Shown in pieces: positions 26,011-37,768 of a DNA stretch of 64,000 nt (positions are counted from its first letter, which is position 1; each line of letters begins with the position of its first letter). The stretch spans positions 3,878,792 through 3,942,791 of the forward strand of contig JAJEKV010000017.1 of the NCBI GenBank assembly GCA_021234155.1. The letters run 5' to 3'. Under the pieces are notes generated by a model. That model saw only the letters and a program-made list of their open reading frames with translations. It was not told the DNA's origin and ran no database searches. Source of the stretch: Isoetes taiwanensis. Its lineage: Eukaryota > Streptophyta > Lycopodiopsida > Isoetales > Isoetaceae. The position numbers were made by a program, and so were the translations under genes.

Positions 26011-26469
26011 ATGAAGGCTTTCAAGCAAGAAAACAAGGAAGAACCAGTTGAAGGTAAACCTAAAAAAAAAACACTAGCAAACCACAACGAATACACGTAT
26101 CAACTGAGAATACTTTTCACAGCATTTGTCAAACACATCTTAAGGAAAAAGAATGTCGAGGCCAACTACAACAGCATGACAAAAAAACAAGGAATGCAAC
26201 ACCTTGCAACCATCTCAGAGGGCATCACCACCTATCAAGCTTCCATATTGCACATCGGTTACAACTTGACCATAGATGAATGTCTGTCTATAAACAAGCA
26301 GTCGGGACAACAAATGATGACAATGCTAATGAAAATATCCAACCACGATCACAAAACAAGCAATCCAATGACTATCGAAAAGGTGACATATGCTTTTGAT
26401 GACAAGCTTGCCTTAGAATTGTTTGGAAACATTGATCTCTTTCCAAACGCACCATGCGATGATAGTTAA
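26011..26469 (+). CDS. Hypothetical 152-residue protein in an A-rich tract
   Basis: An uninterrupted frame begins MKAFKQENKEEPVEGKPKKK and ends NAPCDDS. It has a Lys/Glu-rich start and a mixed, possibly helical body (LRILFTAFVKHILRKKNVEA; TSNPMTIEKVTYAFDDKLAL). I recognise no domain. Amino-acid composition follows the strong A bias of 25.8-27.0 kb, so chance is possible, but length and mix make it better than most frames around it. It could be part of a transposon. No promoter or splice context could be assigned. Confidence 0.25.
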   Translation: MKAFKQENKEEPVEGKPKKKTLANHNEYTYQLRILFTAFVKHILRKKNVEANYNSMTKKQGMQHLATISEGITTYQASILHIGYNLTIDECLSINKQSGQQMMTMLMKISNHDHKTSNPMTIEKVTYAFDDKLALELFGNIDLFPNAPCDDS

Positions 26470-27491
26470 TAGCCTTACAAACTTCACTTTCATATTTCTC
26501 GTATGCTGAACTATTCAAAAATGCTTAAACCGTTCAACATAACACAGTACAATTTTGATCCCAATCTTATTTTAATTATTATAAACACACACCTAAGCTA
26601 AAACTAAAGAAAAAAAGAAAAAACAAAAACATTTACATCACAAAACGCCGCAGGTAAAATAAAACCTACGATAAAAGATATATTGCCTAACGTGCAATAA
26701 GAACAAGAAATACGTAAGACAAACAACAAACTTATCAACTACGTACAAACAACACAAATCAAAACCAAATCTCAAAATAGCAGCAAATGTCAAGCAAGCA
26801 CAAACTGTACGAAAAGAACTTTCACATCGATCTCTTAGAAGAAACCAAAAGCAAGAAAAAGACAAACGAAATCGAAAGACATTACATAAACACTGGTACC
26901 TTAAATGGAGGGGCATCATCTAAACTATCCAAACAACATATGATATTTCCATGGACAATAAATTTCAATACAATTTTGCCCTAATACAAACATAATTCAA
27001 TTATTTTTTCCTATCCAATTATCTTTTCTGTGGCCTTTAGCGTGCCTTTTTGCTAGTTTTGCTTATTTTTGGAACCGGAAAGTTGGCCCAATATTTTATA
27101 TCTAAGAAAGATATGTTTGCCACATAATAGTTGCAATATTTTGTTGCTAAACTAGTTGCAATATTTTGTTGCTAAAATGTTCTCTATCATCGAATTACTT
27201 GCAGTTCTCTCAGAGAGCTTTATTTAACCTGAATTACTTGCAGTTCTCTCAGAGAGCTTTATTTAACCTGATCCTCCTTCCAGTAACCTTTTTCCAATGC
27301 TTGGTTAATATTCTTAATACTATTTTTAACTTCTTCCCTTTTTCCATTGCTTTCGTGTGTTGAGAATTGTAGGTAAGCACCAGAATACAAAATTCTTGAA
27401 AATTGGGCACCTGCTTTTCAACATTTTAAATTTTTTTGATTATAAAATTCAGCACAAGAAATTTATGCATTATAAATTTATAAATCACATA
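26470..27491. other. A-rich intergenic tract with two tandem duplications
   Basis: The plus strand is A-rich to about 26990 with no clear gene. Two short tandem duplications follow: period 25 bp at 27129-27177 (AGTTGCAATATTTTGTTGCT) and period 39 bp at 27192-27270 (GAATTACTTGCAGTTCTCTC). Both are nearly perfect. The segment is the 3' flank of the CDIN1-like gene. Confidence 0.6.
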
Positions 27492-29591
27492 TCATAATTT
27501 AAGCTGAACTTGCAGCCTTGGTAGACAGTAAATATCATCTTTGCTTGGAAAACTATCTTGCAAAAGAATTTCTGGATGGTCTGAAATATCTTCAACATAT
27601 CCAAACCAATAAATCACCATCCCTGGACCGAAGCGGTTCACATAACTGGAAACAAACAATATACAGTTAACACCAGGAAATGCCATGCGGGTATGCTAGA
27701 AATCAGATCAAATTCTTATATTGACACATGTCAATACAAGTATAAGAAAGAGACTTTTTCATCATGGATGAGACATCTACAATAAGCACAAAGCTTCCTG
27801 GATGTTTGATAACAAACCTTTGAAACTGCTCTCCCCCCTGCACCTTGTGAACAAACTCATCACCAAATGAGGCTTTGCTGTCTATCCAGTTGACTACATG
27901 ACCTTGCACTCCAATAGGAACCTCCAATTTTATATCAGGAGTTTTGCTAAAGCCAGCCTGTCGGAGAGCATCTTCCGACTTGAATGGGATATCAAGCTCC
28001 TGTAATTTTTCCCGTAGAAGGATCTCATACCTGTAGAGCTGCATGTGAAAAAGAAGCTGCCAACAATGCACATAATGAAGAACTAAAAGCATGAACTAAG
28101 AGCATTATCAGTGGCATTATCATCTTCCCTTTTTATTGGATTCACATATTTGTCAGGCATCTGAAATGGAAAGAATACAACTTCATTGCCATGGCTCAGG
28201 TGAAAGTCTAAAAACCCAACCATAACCAACCAGCTTGCACTTCAAAGTTTGCTTCTGGTGTTCAGAACAAGGAGATTAATTTGACTTTGGATGTTTTTGA
28301 ACTGCAACTTATAGAGAGTCCATATAAATAATTACACCTACAGTCCACTGGGTCTCGCTAGTACAGAAATCTTAGAGTTCTGTCGCTAGTACAGAAATCT
28401 TAGAGTTCTGTCTGTCCTACAGTAAATATATATAAACAACTGATGGATTATACCACTCAAACGTGCATGGGATGAAGATCAAAATGACAACTAGATCTAC
28501 AGAGAAGAGAGCTTTGAAAGATAAAGAAAAAAGAAGACAGTATTAGGTTCTCAAACTTTCTTTCCTATCAATATAATTTGATGCCATGGTGGTGTGCAAG
28601 GTACCAACAGATGAGGAGGAATGGCCAATGATTTTGCTGCCATGTTAAGCCATAGTGTTAAATCTGGTTTAAGCATTCATGACAGTACAATTAAAAAAAA
28701 CCCTGACTATTCTAGGTTCTGCAAACTCTCCTTTACACTAAATGACCTCTGATTTAAAAGCACCAATGTATCCAATTAACCACAATTCAACTTCTACACC
28801 CTGAAACACAAGACTGGGATTTGGCAGCCTATCAGGTGTCGCTCAATTTTCAAGTTAAATTCTTGGATGTTCCTAGAATAATGCGACAAAGGAAGGAGCT
28901 AATGTACCACTGACCATTAGACCAATTGTAAGACTTACTCCAGTCCAGCAGCTCTTCTGATAGTTTCAACATAAGGAGAGCACACATTGTCATTTTCGAC
29001 ACAGCGGCAAATATCATCGTAAAGCCTAGACTTTGGAACAGTCCCTTCGTGATCAGAACTTCTTTCACGAGTTGAGGGCTCCAAAACCAACAAGGGGTCT
29101 CTCAGTAGCAAGCTGACATGCTGTTTGTTGGGGCTGATAAGCTGTTCCAACAGAATTCGCATCAAGAGGCATGGAGGAATCTCAAATGCCTTACTGATGC
29201 TTAAAACATCCTCACCAGAAATGTACCTACATACAAAACGAAATGGTGTCAATACTGAAATTATACAGCATCGGCATCATATAACCCTGTAAAGAAATTT
29301 TGCAAGTGCAGACCTTGTCAGATACTCTTGCGTCCTCTGTGATGACCTAAACTTATGGTGATTAAGTCTAAGATTGCGCATATCTTCCTGGGAACGGATT
29401 GCCACCAAAGTATCAAATTTTACCTGTGGAAATAAGAGTTGGGCTTTCACCAGCGCATCTGGTTCCGGCTGTAAAAGTGCCTGCCGAACTTCTTCGTAAA
29501 CCTTGGCTTTCATAGCTTGATAGAAGTTGAAAAGTGAAGCTCCGTTTTGCGAGGGTTCTGTAAAGGTGCGTACAGAACTGAAAATGGCCAT
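27492..29591 (-). CDS. CDIN1: CDAN1-interacting nuclease 1 homologue (TPD/PD-(D/E)xK family)
   Basis: Four exons on the minus strand join cleanly at GT/AG sites: 29314-29591, 28939-29226, 27818-28030 and 27492-27645 (933 nt, 310 residues plus TGA). The human protein (C15orf41) is about 280 residues. Matching family blocks appear in order: the helical N-terminal region (SQEDMRNLRLNHHKFRSSQR), the middle domain (PPCLLMRILLEQLI, LRDPLLV) and the C-terminal nuclease domain with KTPDIKLEVPI (TPD at 219-221), GHVVNWIDSKASFGDE (239-247, the D-x-K part) and YVNRFGPGMVIYWFGYVEDI. These acidic and Lys residues are the expected PD-(D/E)xK site. In animals the protein binds codanin-1, which handles histone chaperone ASF1; the plant role is unknown. 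The ATG at 29591 is chosen because it is in frame with the conserved blocks, whereas one at 29604 is not. The N-terminus before the first conserved block is about 45 residues longer than in animals. The gene appears intact. Confidence 0.88.
28355..28412. repeat. 28-bp perfect tandem duplication in a CDIN1 intron
   Basis: TCGCTAGTACAGAAATCTTA and the following eight bases are repeated exactly, inside the long (about 0.9 kb) second intron of the CDIN1-like gene. It has no effect on coding sequence. Confidence 0.9.
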
Positions 29592-31294
29592 CGCGGTGCT
29601 CCAATGGCCATTGAAAATGGTCTACATGGCTTCAGGTCGGTGCTTTCTTATTGTCATTTGCTTTCTCGTGGCATTCAATAGCATTTACATTGATCTGTTA
29701 TATGCTGCTTCATATTTAACATTGAATAGTTAGTTTGAAGTACGGTTTTCTCCAACCGGAATTTATAAGGTTTTTTATGTGAAGAAAACTAGGGTCTGCT
29801 GAAGATTTCAGCTGTCTGTTACACCGAACCTATGCATGATAAGTTCCAGTATTCTGTTTCCACTTTGAACTACTGAAATCGAATTAAGGGCATTCATCTC
29901 TATATCTTTTTGTTCTTAGATTTCTCTGATTTGGGTGAAACATTACCTACCCAAGGCATGTGCGTTGGCCTATTTGCTTCTGGGTATTGGTGTTTCATTC
30001 TCTGATTTTTTCTTTAAGTAGAGGTTTCTATTATGGCCCATTTTTTGTTTTATCTAGGACTGTTTGATAGTTGGGGTGATGAGTTTTTGGTGGGCTGCAT
30101 CCTGGATCGGCAACGAAGTTTGATCTTCACAGCCTCCTTCAACAAACTTCGTCTCTGCCCTTTGATCCACAGGCTTGCAAGAGTAAATACAACAGCCAAA
30201 CGATACTCTGGTATACAATGGATAGCGTCGGAATAAAATAAAAATCAAAGCAACCCTATTCTAGAATACATGTGAAAACCCTATTGTAGACCCTGTCCAA
30301 AGGTCCGTGGCAAAAAAAACAGAAAAACAGAGCAGTTGCCTGTGATGATATTTGAAGATATTCCGTTTGACTCATTTAGCAACAGGAAGTAGCCAATTAA
30401 AGTTTTAAAAATCCGATTAACTTGAAAAGGAGCAAGAAATTTTCCATAGGGTGCAAAATGTTTGCCCAACACTGGTTTGGAGATAGCATGATGTTATTGA
30501 CGATAGAAAGCAAGAACCAAACAATGTAAAGACCTACTTACAGATTAAAACCCAAAAAGTAACTGCAACATAAAAAATAGGCACAGATTTGGGCAGTATC
30601 TAACTACCAATCCCAAAAAAATCAACACTGGAACATCTGTTCACACAGAAAAATGCACCCCCACAATAAACCAGCATATCTTTGGCCTTCATTTGGAGAA
30701 AGGTTTCACGTCTAATCACTTTGAATCATGTGAAGAACGCATGTAATAATCATAAGACCAAGCCAGTTGCGATTTTATATGTCCCTCATATAGTCGATCC
30801 AAACTTATCATCACTGTTCAGGTAGAGCTAATACATAAATCTAATCATTGGGACCACTCAAAAGAGCTTTGATATAAAGAAATCTTACCCTCATTGACAA
30901 AAAACAAAAAGCAAATAAAGTATTACTGTCCAGTATCTTGCTCATATCCTCGAAAAGTATTATCAACATCAAGAATCAGAATTTGATGGTATATAGATAT
31001 AATCACGGCAAGAATGATGATCGAACTTGGAGAAAGAAAAAAATCGGAAAACCAAAAAATAGATAGAGAGATAGCTTCAGAATGCGCATTATCAGCAGAT
31101 ATATCAGAGTGGTGCATTGGCATACAACATCATCACCAGCTATCTTAAAACTAAATCGTTCAATACTTACTCTTTGTGCCAATTCGATTCGACTGTTAGC
31201 CGCTCAATACTGGACATTCGTTCGACTCCTGGAATTGAGAATATATTCTGTGTAAGCCCTAACCCTAGACCTAACTAGGGCATTTTAACCTAAC
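29592..31294. other. 5' flank of CDIN1-like gene; no second gene recognised
   Basis: This segment lies upstream of the CDIN1-like start and ends at a Harbinger-like terminus. Open frames of 60-70 codons here show no domain. A promoter for the CDIN1-like gene must lie at the left edge, but I cannot point to a clear TATA box. Confidence 0.45.
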
Positions 31295-32384
31295 TAAGGG
31301 CTACTTCACACTCGAGGCTTAAAATCCGTTATGTTAGAAAAAGTTAGCTATCTGGGGTTCACACAGTTGCTGTTAAGACATGCCGTTAAGTTAGGAGGGG
31401 GTTAAGAAATAACGGCTCAGTTAGCCTAACGGTGCCCTTTAACTGTGCTTCATACTAATATTATGTTAGGTTAAGTTTTAACAGCAGTTAATCGACTCTA
31501 AAAATTCATGTTATAAGTTAACCCCTGCCGTGGAGCATCCATTAAGCGCTGTTACAGGTGCTCGAAGGCGACAATCTGCGTCTGCTCGATCTCAGACGAT
31601 ACCAGGAGGTTCTAGCTTGAAGCTAGACAAGCTTGCATCCGAACTTCCAATTTGCAAACTGTTTCTTCAAGGTAAGCAAATGATTCTTTGCATATCAAGG
31701 ACTGTTTTCGATATCAATTTTAGTAGGTTTTGAATTATCATATCTTTTGTCTGTTTTGTCCACCATTTTATTATCACATATTCATTTTCTTTTTTCTGGT
31801 AAGTTTTCAATAGGGTTTTCTCTATCATCCGTTATTAGTTTGGAAATATGTATTACATTCAGAATCTGTGTTTGTTTTAGAATCTGTATTTCATTGCAAT
31901 ATTTTGATGAATCTTTACATCTATTTACATATTCTAGATTTCGTAAGCTTCCATGATACTTTATGCCATGCAGCAAGATGTACTTTATGCCATGCATCTA
32001 GATATGCCTGCCTGGGGCTTTGTACTTAAAAGTCCCATCCGTATCTATGTAAGGAGCTTCTAGCATGGCTTTAGCAAAATCTGTTGTTGTTGAGGATCAA
32101 AACTTGTGCATATTAAGAAAATTATGTGCCTTTGCAGAATTGTGATTTAAGCTGCCAGGTACAAGCAATGTGGGTTCTTGAATACCTTGAGATAGAAGAG
32201 GGTATTATGTTTGTCACAGAAGAGAGTGCAATAAACTGTAGTTTGAGAGAATTGTTACCGTTTGCAAGCGGATTCTGCATTTTGGAAGTCCTTGTGAAGC
32301 ACGTGTGTAAGATGGACTCATTGTCATTATCTTGGAGCGTGATGCAGCCCATGACATCATTTGAATTTTCAAATTATCTGTAGA

Positions 32385-33230
32385 TTTGCATGATGTCTAG
32401 TAGGTTGGCAGTTCACATTGCCTGATGCCTTGAGATTGTTCATTTGCACGGCCATCCACCTTCAATGTACTCTGATTTGACCTACAGTTCCAAGCAGAGA
32501 AATAATATTGAACTTGAACAATATGATAACTTCATGTTGAGACAGATCATGGGCCTGAGAAACCTTATTAGACTGTAATGACAATTGCACGTAGGTATTC
32601 CCCTCCCTATATGCACTGAATAAGAACTTGCTGCTCCAGCTCCATTCTTAGGCATTTTGAGGCTTCCAAAGAAACTGCATTAGTGGGATGCCACAAAAGG
32701 GATAAATAAGTTCTGGCAACAGCATTAGCTAATGCACGGGATGCAGTCTTAATTTTGAAAAGGCGCATTCTATTTTAGGAAGCTTCCTGCATCCAGAAGG
32801 CAGAAAGCAGATCCCCTGGGAGACTATTATCTTTAAATTCATCTTCAACACACTATGTATCTGTGTTGATGTTAGGGGCGGTGTAGTGTAACCAAACATC
32901 AGACCAATGATTGTGCAAATGTTTTCAGGTGCCACCTTCTCAAGTATTATATCCATTGCTATAGCATAAAATTTTGCAAAGTTGCCTTTCAATGTATCTG
33001 CAAGAAGAACCACAATTTGAGTACATTGCATAGACCATTCAGATCACCAATCTTCTTATTGGCACTTGCAAAGTAGGAAAGCAAATGAGGCTGAATTGTT
33101 TTACGTGGCTGTAACAAGATTATCAATATTTCAGGCTTCTCCTGTCCCAAGGGTAGAAGCATGAAGAGAAGCATTTGGATTTGCTTGATGTCTAGAAGGT
33201 TGGCAATTCACATTGCCTGATGCCTTGAGG
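32385..33230. repeat. Pair of 50-bp direct repeats and a minus-strand exon-like stretch
   Basis: TTTGCATGATGTCTAGTAGG..GCCTGATGCCTTGAG at 32385-32434 recurs at 33178-33230 with few changes. Between them the minus strand (about 33170-32740) reads as a hydrophobic, helical-looking stretch (ILIILLQPRKTIQPHLLSYF; IGDLNGLCNVLK; KFYAIAMDIILEKVAPENI) in two frames. It may be a captured exon of a helical-repeat protein, but I do not recognise it. Confidence 0.4.
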
Positions 33231-33542
33231 CTGCAGAAAGCACATTGAGATGTTTTTTCTTTTGTTTGTTGATCATGCTACATTTTCTAACATTTTTTGT
33301 GAAGAATCTAGGAGAGTTGTGGGCCTGATGTTATGATACTTATTTTGGCTTATGCAGCATTGCAGGAATCCATATTGCTATATAAATTGCATGGTCGACA
33401 AGCATAAATCACAACAACCAAACTTCTAAAAGGTCTTCTGGATTCAATGTGCAAGGTTCAATGTGCAACTGCTAGGATTTAAATGATTGAAATATTATTA
33501 TTACATAAAGCTGGAGCAATTTTTTTGTTGGTGGATGTTCTA

Positions 33543-33620
33543 GTTGAGATATGGTTTTATGCCTAATAGTGGAGATGTGGTTTTATGCCTAATAGTTGAG
33601 ATGTGGTTTTATGCCTAATA
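33543..33620. repeat. Three tandem 26-bp units
   Basis: GTTGAGATATGGTTTTATGC and the six bases that follow are repeated three times with one to two differences per copy. It is non-coding. Confidence 0.9.
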
Positions 33621-36540
33621 TTGTTCTAGTGCAGATGATAAATTAAAATGTGAAAAGATATGTAAAATACTATTGTAAAGGATTGTGGTAAACTTGAAAT
33701 GTAGATGATAAGCAGCCCCTAAATAAGAACCCATATCAAGCCTGTATAATGTACTGTTTTGTATCGTGTATCAGTCCTTGTGCATATGATAGATATGTTC
33801 CATGAGAAGAGGCCTGTATCAATCAATCTTGTTAATTTGGAAATTTCAGGTTTGACCAAAAACTTTTTTGGATTTTTTTTAACTCGATTTCCTATGATTT
33901 TGTGTGTTTTGGCAGCCGGTAAAAAATTTGGGCTATCCAAAAATCGAAAGAAGTTTTTTTTGGGTTTATTTTTTCCCTTCCAAAAATTGCTTCCAAAAAT
34001 TGGGAAGAAGATTTCTACGAAGAAAATGAGATTTGCATTGTTGGCCGGATTTAGAAAGTTTGTGCTGGGTCGATTCGGCATGCATATGCCACGGTTGTGG
34101 GCAGTATGCGATTTCATTTCCAAAATTTGCCAACAAGAGAATTTGGCAGGAGTAGACTGCACCTGTCTTTGAGATGCTTTGCTTTGTCGTTTTTTGTCTT
34201 GGTCAGGTCTTTCTCTGTTCTGATGCTTGGATTCGTGGGAAAATACGGATTTTGATCTCTAACGTCATTTTCTTTGTTAATTTATTTTGTGCAAATTTGC
34301 ATGGGCACGGGTCTTGCACCGTTGGAGTGCGCCATATTCCTACTCCGGGTCCTCCGTTGGAGTGAACTAAGATGAGCTTAGGTTTGGTCAGATGGATTAA
34401 AAAAGCCTTTGATGAGTTTAAATCTTGCTTTTATATGTGTAGGACAAGTTGGAAAGGAAGTAAAACCGGCAGATTGACAGCAAGTGTGATCAAGTTGCTT
34501 ATGCTTTGAAAATTTTTATCTTCTGTGGCAGATAAGTCTTCTATCAATTTCTTTGCAGACAAAATTTTTTAATAGCATGCCTTTATCTGTGTCCTCTCTT
34601 ATTGCTATTGGCGTGAGATTTGCTTGGTTGATTGCTCCAGAATCCTGTAGCAGGGTGGTTTTTTGGATTTGAGGTAGTCTACTTCTACTCAATCTTTTTC
34701 TTTTGTGTTATCTCTTACAACTCATTTGGTTTTTGGTTTCATCTTGTGTGAATAGATTAGAGAATAACACGGACTCAGATTAATGCTGGATTTCTATACT
34801 GCCATACAGAACTCAAGCATCAAAATAAACCCAAATAATGCGTCCAGGTAGATCCCAACCCTTTCAAGAGCTTGGAATATTTTATTCATGTTTTCTTATG
34901 GATTATGATTCTATCTGCTATTTGATAATTTTGCCCTTCCTGTTATAAGTTCTAAGTTCTTATCCTCTATTTATATTTAACAGTTGCACAAAAAAACAGT
35001 TGTAATAGAAGATGGTATCTTTCATTGTGCATTGAGTAGGTAGATGGAAAAAAAGAAGGCAATATTTGAAGAGAATGATTTGTTTTATCAACACACTACC
35101 AGAGACTGGTAGGACCCATGAGTTCAATTAGTGGCAATATACCAATGGGTAACATGTTGTATGAGTAGATCACGATTATTTGCATTAGATTCATAGATTA
35201 GAGCACCCATATTGTCATTTGTATGATAGCATTTGATTTGGACAGCATGATATAACATGAGCAATATGGACTATTAGATGCTGATGATAGGAGGAACACA
35301 AGGAAATAACTATTTAATCCTTGCAGACAGAGTCTATTTGTTGCATCCATCAAAGAAGCAGGGGTTTGTTCAGGATAACCATATGGATCTTTCTTATGGA
35401 GACTGCACTTATGCAATAACTCCCAACAAGTCAGTTTTACCATAAAAGAGGAGCATACTATCTAATTATTGGCAGAACCTGTGATAAGTCTTTGGATACT
35501 CACAGATAGTCCGTGATAATTGCAGATACTCTTTTAATAACTGCAGTGCCACTGAAATTTGGGATAACACAGTTATGAAGTTTTGCAATGGAAACAAAAT
35601 TGAAAAGAAAAGACATGTGGATGGGTGAGTCAAGCAATCCCTTATAACACCTCAAGGACACCTCATTTCCAGTATGAGTCTATATGAGTGATGTTAATAG
35701 GTAAAAGTTAAATATAAAAAACTGTATCCCACTTTGGCATATGTCAGATTGGTAGCACATGTCAAATCTTTTTGTAGGCGTGATGGCTAAAGATGCTAGA
35801 GGATATTTGATTTGTCCTATTGGTGGTAAGCAATATTTGGAGGTTTTACTTTGTTTACTTTCTCAATCGAGACTAGAATTGAAGTTCCTTATGACTATAA
35901 TTTGCGCTCCATCTGACTTTTACAGGACACTTCCTTACATCACATGGGGCTTATACGCGAGGAAAAAGACATTGGCAACTTTGTGGTGAGCCACAGATTT
36001 ACCCATGCCCTTTTCCAAAAACTGGCCAGCTCTTTTTTATCTCTGAACATGGAAAGAAACAAGCAAAGACCAAAACTGGCTTCTGGAATTCTCAATCTCT
36101 AAAATGCATAGATTTCCAGTCTTTGAGAATGGCAATATAACTGTAAGGCTCTTGGTTATAGAGAGCAACATCTGATTCTAGGTCGTGATGCATCAGTATT
36201 CTAGAAGCGGATGATGCATCGAGCATGCAAGCTCCTGTCTACTATGCCTGCAAAATACATGACCGAACCTGTACTATAATTCAGGTATCCTAGGAGTTTC
36301 TAGGTAGCAAAAGTTGTTTATCATGGTGCATGCATGGAGCTTCGAAATAACCTGGCTCTTCTGATCAGGTTTGAATATTAGTGATTTGATGTTGTTTGCT
36401 GGTCTACCTTCAAAGCTTCAGATATTATTATGCTTTAAAATCCGAAATAGGGTCTACCATGATCTTATAAAGTATATTAGGGATTTACTGGGTATTTGCA
36501 GGCCTGTAAATAACAAGTACAGAATAACTATTGCTAGTTG
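33621..36540. other. AT-rich stretch without a recognised gene
   Basis: Overlapping opposite-strand frames at 33719-34172 come from a Phe/Lys-biased composition and do not look like a protein. Nothing else is supported over the rest of this interval. Confidence 0.45.
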
Positions 36541-36574
36541 AGCTCTTCATTCATTAATTCATTCTGAGGGAGGA

Positions 36575-37276
36575 ATGACGGCCACATCTATGATCGTGTC
36601 TATTGAGAGATGGACACACTTATTACAGTTAATACATGCCTTCGTTCCAGACCCTAAAGCCCAGTATGTGGGCACAAGTGATGCATCAATACAGACACTA
36701 GATACAGAATTACAGCCACAGAAGAAACATTGTGTTGAAACGGAAGTGCAGACATTGGAAAGGGAACATGTTGAGGTGGGCGTACAGACATCTCCACAAT
36801 CCCAAGGGGACCAGGAGTCGCAATGCCGCGCTAGCAGACAGGAGCAGGCTACCTCAGTATCTTCTGTTACTAGGAGCCTGAACTTGCGTATTATAGAGGT
36901 TGCAGAGGCAGAAGATGATGCCCTTTCTGATATAGATGCTGCTTTGCATTTTTTCACTGATGTCATGCATGTGAAGGCTGGTGGAGTTGTCTCCGCTACT
37001 AGGGTGGGAGCGGCAAGACCTGATCGTCCTCGCCATCTTTTGGTTCGGTTTCAAGATACTCTTAGCCACTTACATGTTCTTCAGCATGGAAACCATCTCA
37101 GAGGGACTAGTTTCTCAGTACAGGAGGACCTCTCCCCTCTTCAATTGTGTAACCGTAAGGAGGAGCTCTGCAAGGTGAGGGCAGCCCGCCTGCAAAAGAA
37201 ATGGGCAGTGTATAGGGGAGGCGCAACAATTATTCTAGATCAATGGCCTTCCAATCCTTGGACTGGCTATGTCTAG
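36575..37276 (+). CDS. LINE ORF1-type protein, 233 residues
   Basis: An intact frame begins MTATSMIVSIERWTHLLQLI and ends NPWTGYV. The middle is Gln/Glu rich (about 50-100). The C-terminal part (about 140-230) shows RPDRPRHLLVRFQDTLSHLH, HLRGTSFSVQEDLSPLQLC and RAARLQKKWAVYRGGATIIL. This is the pattern of the L1-type ORF1 C-terminal domain: 'RPLLVRF', 'eDLsp..' and a final strand with 'RGG'. ORF1 proteins bind the LINE RNA. No reverse transcriptase follows; about 140 bp downstream lies a family 3' end with a TTATC tail, so the whole copy looks like an ORF1-only (HAL1-like) element. The lack of stops suggests a fairly young insertion. Confidence 0.6.
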   Translation: MTATSMIVSIERWTHLLQLIHAFVPDPKAQYVGTSDASIQTLDTELQPQKKHCVETEVQTLEREHVEVGVQTSPQSQGDQESQCRASRQEQATSVSSVTRSLNLRIIEVAEAEDDALSDIDAALHFFTDVMHVKAGGVVSATRVGAARPDRPRHLLVRFQDTLSHLHVLQHGNHLRGTSFSVQEDLSPLQLCNRKEELCKVRAARLQKKWAVYRGGATIILDQWPSNPWTGYV

Positions 37277-37420
37277 ATAATTTTAGAAGCATAAAGTTAC
37301 CACTAGCATTAGCATTATCTTATCTTATTCTTGGTAGCCTTTTAATATTTGCTTATTGTGTTTGGTGATGGGGCCTAGTCCCCAGGTTTTAGATGGGCTG
37401 TTGCCCTTGCATGTGCCGTC

Positions 37421-37480
37421 CCATAACCCGTTGGGTTCCCGTGGACATAAAAATTCATCTTATCTTATCTTATCTTTATT
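37421..37480 (+). mobile_element. LINE/SINE 3' end, copy 2, with (TTATC)n tail
   Basis: CCCATAACCCGTTGGGTTCC, CGTGGACATAAAAATTC and then TTATC units match the 3' ends at 23007 and 38058. It follows the ORF1-type gene on the same strand and probably ends the same element. Confidence 0.7.
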
Positions 37481-37768
37481 GTCTACATGTTAAGAAAAAG
37501 AGCATGATCTCAATAGTTTTGCGGATTACTTTGCTATTCCTTTTTAGGGATAAATTGTTTACTATATTTTGCTTGCGCCAATATGAATGCCTTGATCATA
37601 AACGTCTGGTCTAAATGGCATGGTTCAGAACTGTGATGTTTAAACAACTATGGCTACATGGGTTTGCTTGAATGAAATAAATGGGCTGAGTTATCTAATT
37701 GCAGAAGCATGCAGACTGGTTTGTTAACATGGTTGCACAGATAGGCATCTTTGTGGTGTAAGCCTTAT

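Noticed and set aside
29413-29604. Alternative start at 29604 for the CDIN1-like gene
   Set aside because: That frame does not join the conserved exons and lacks family blocks.
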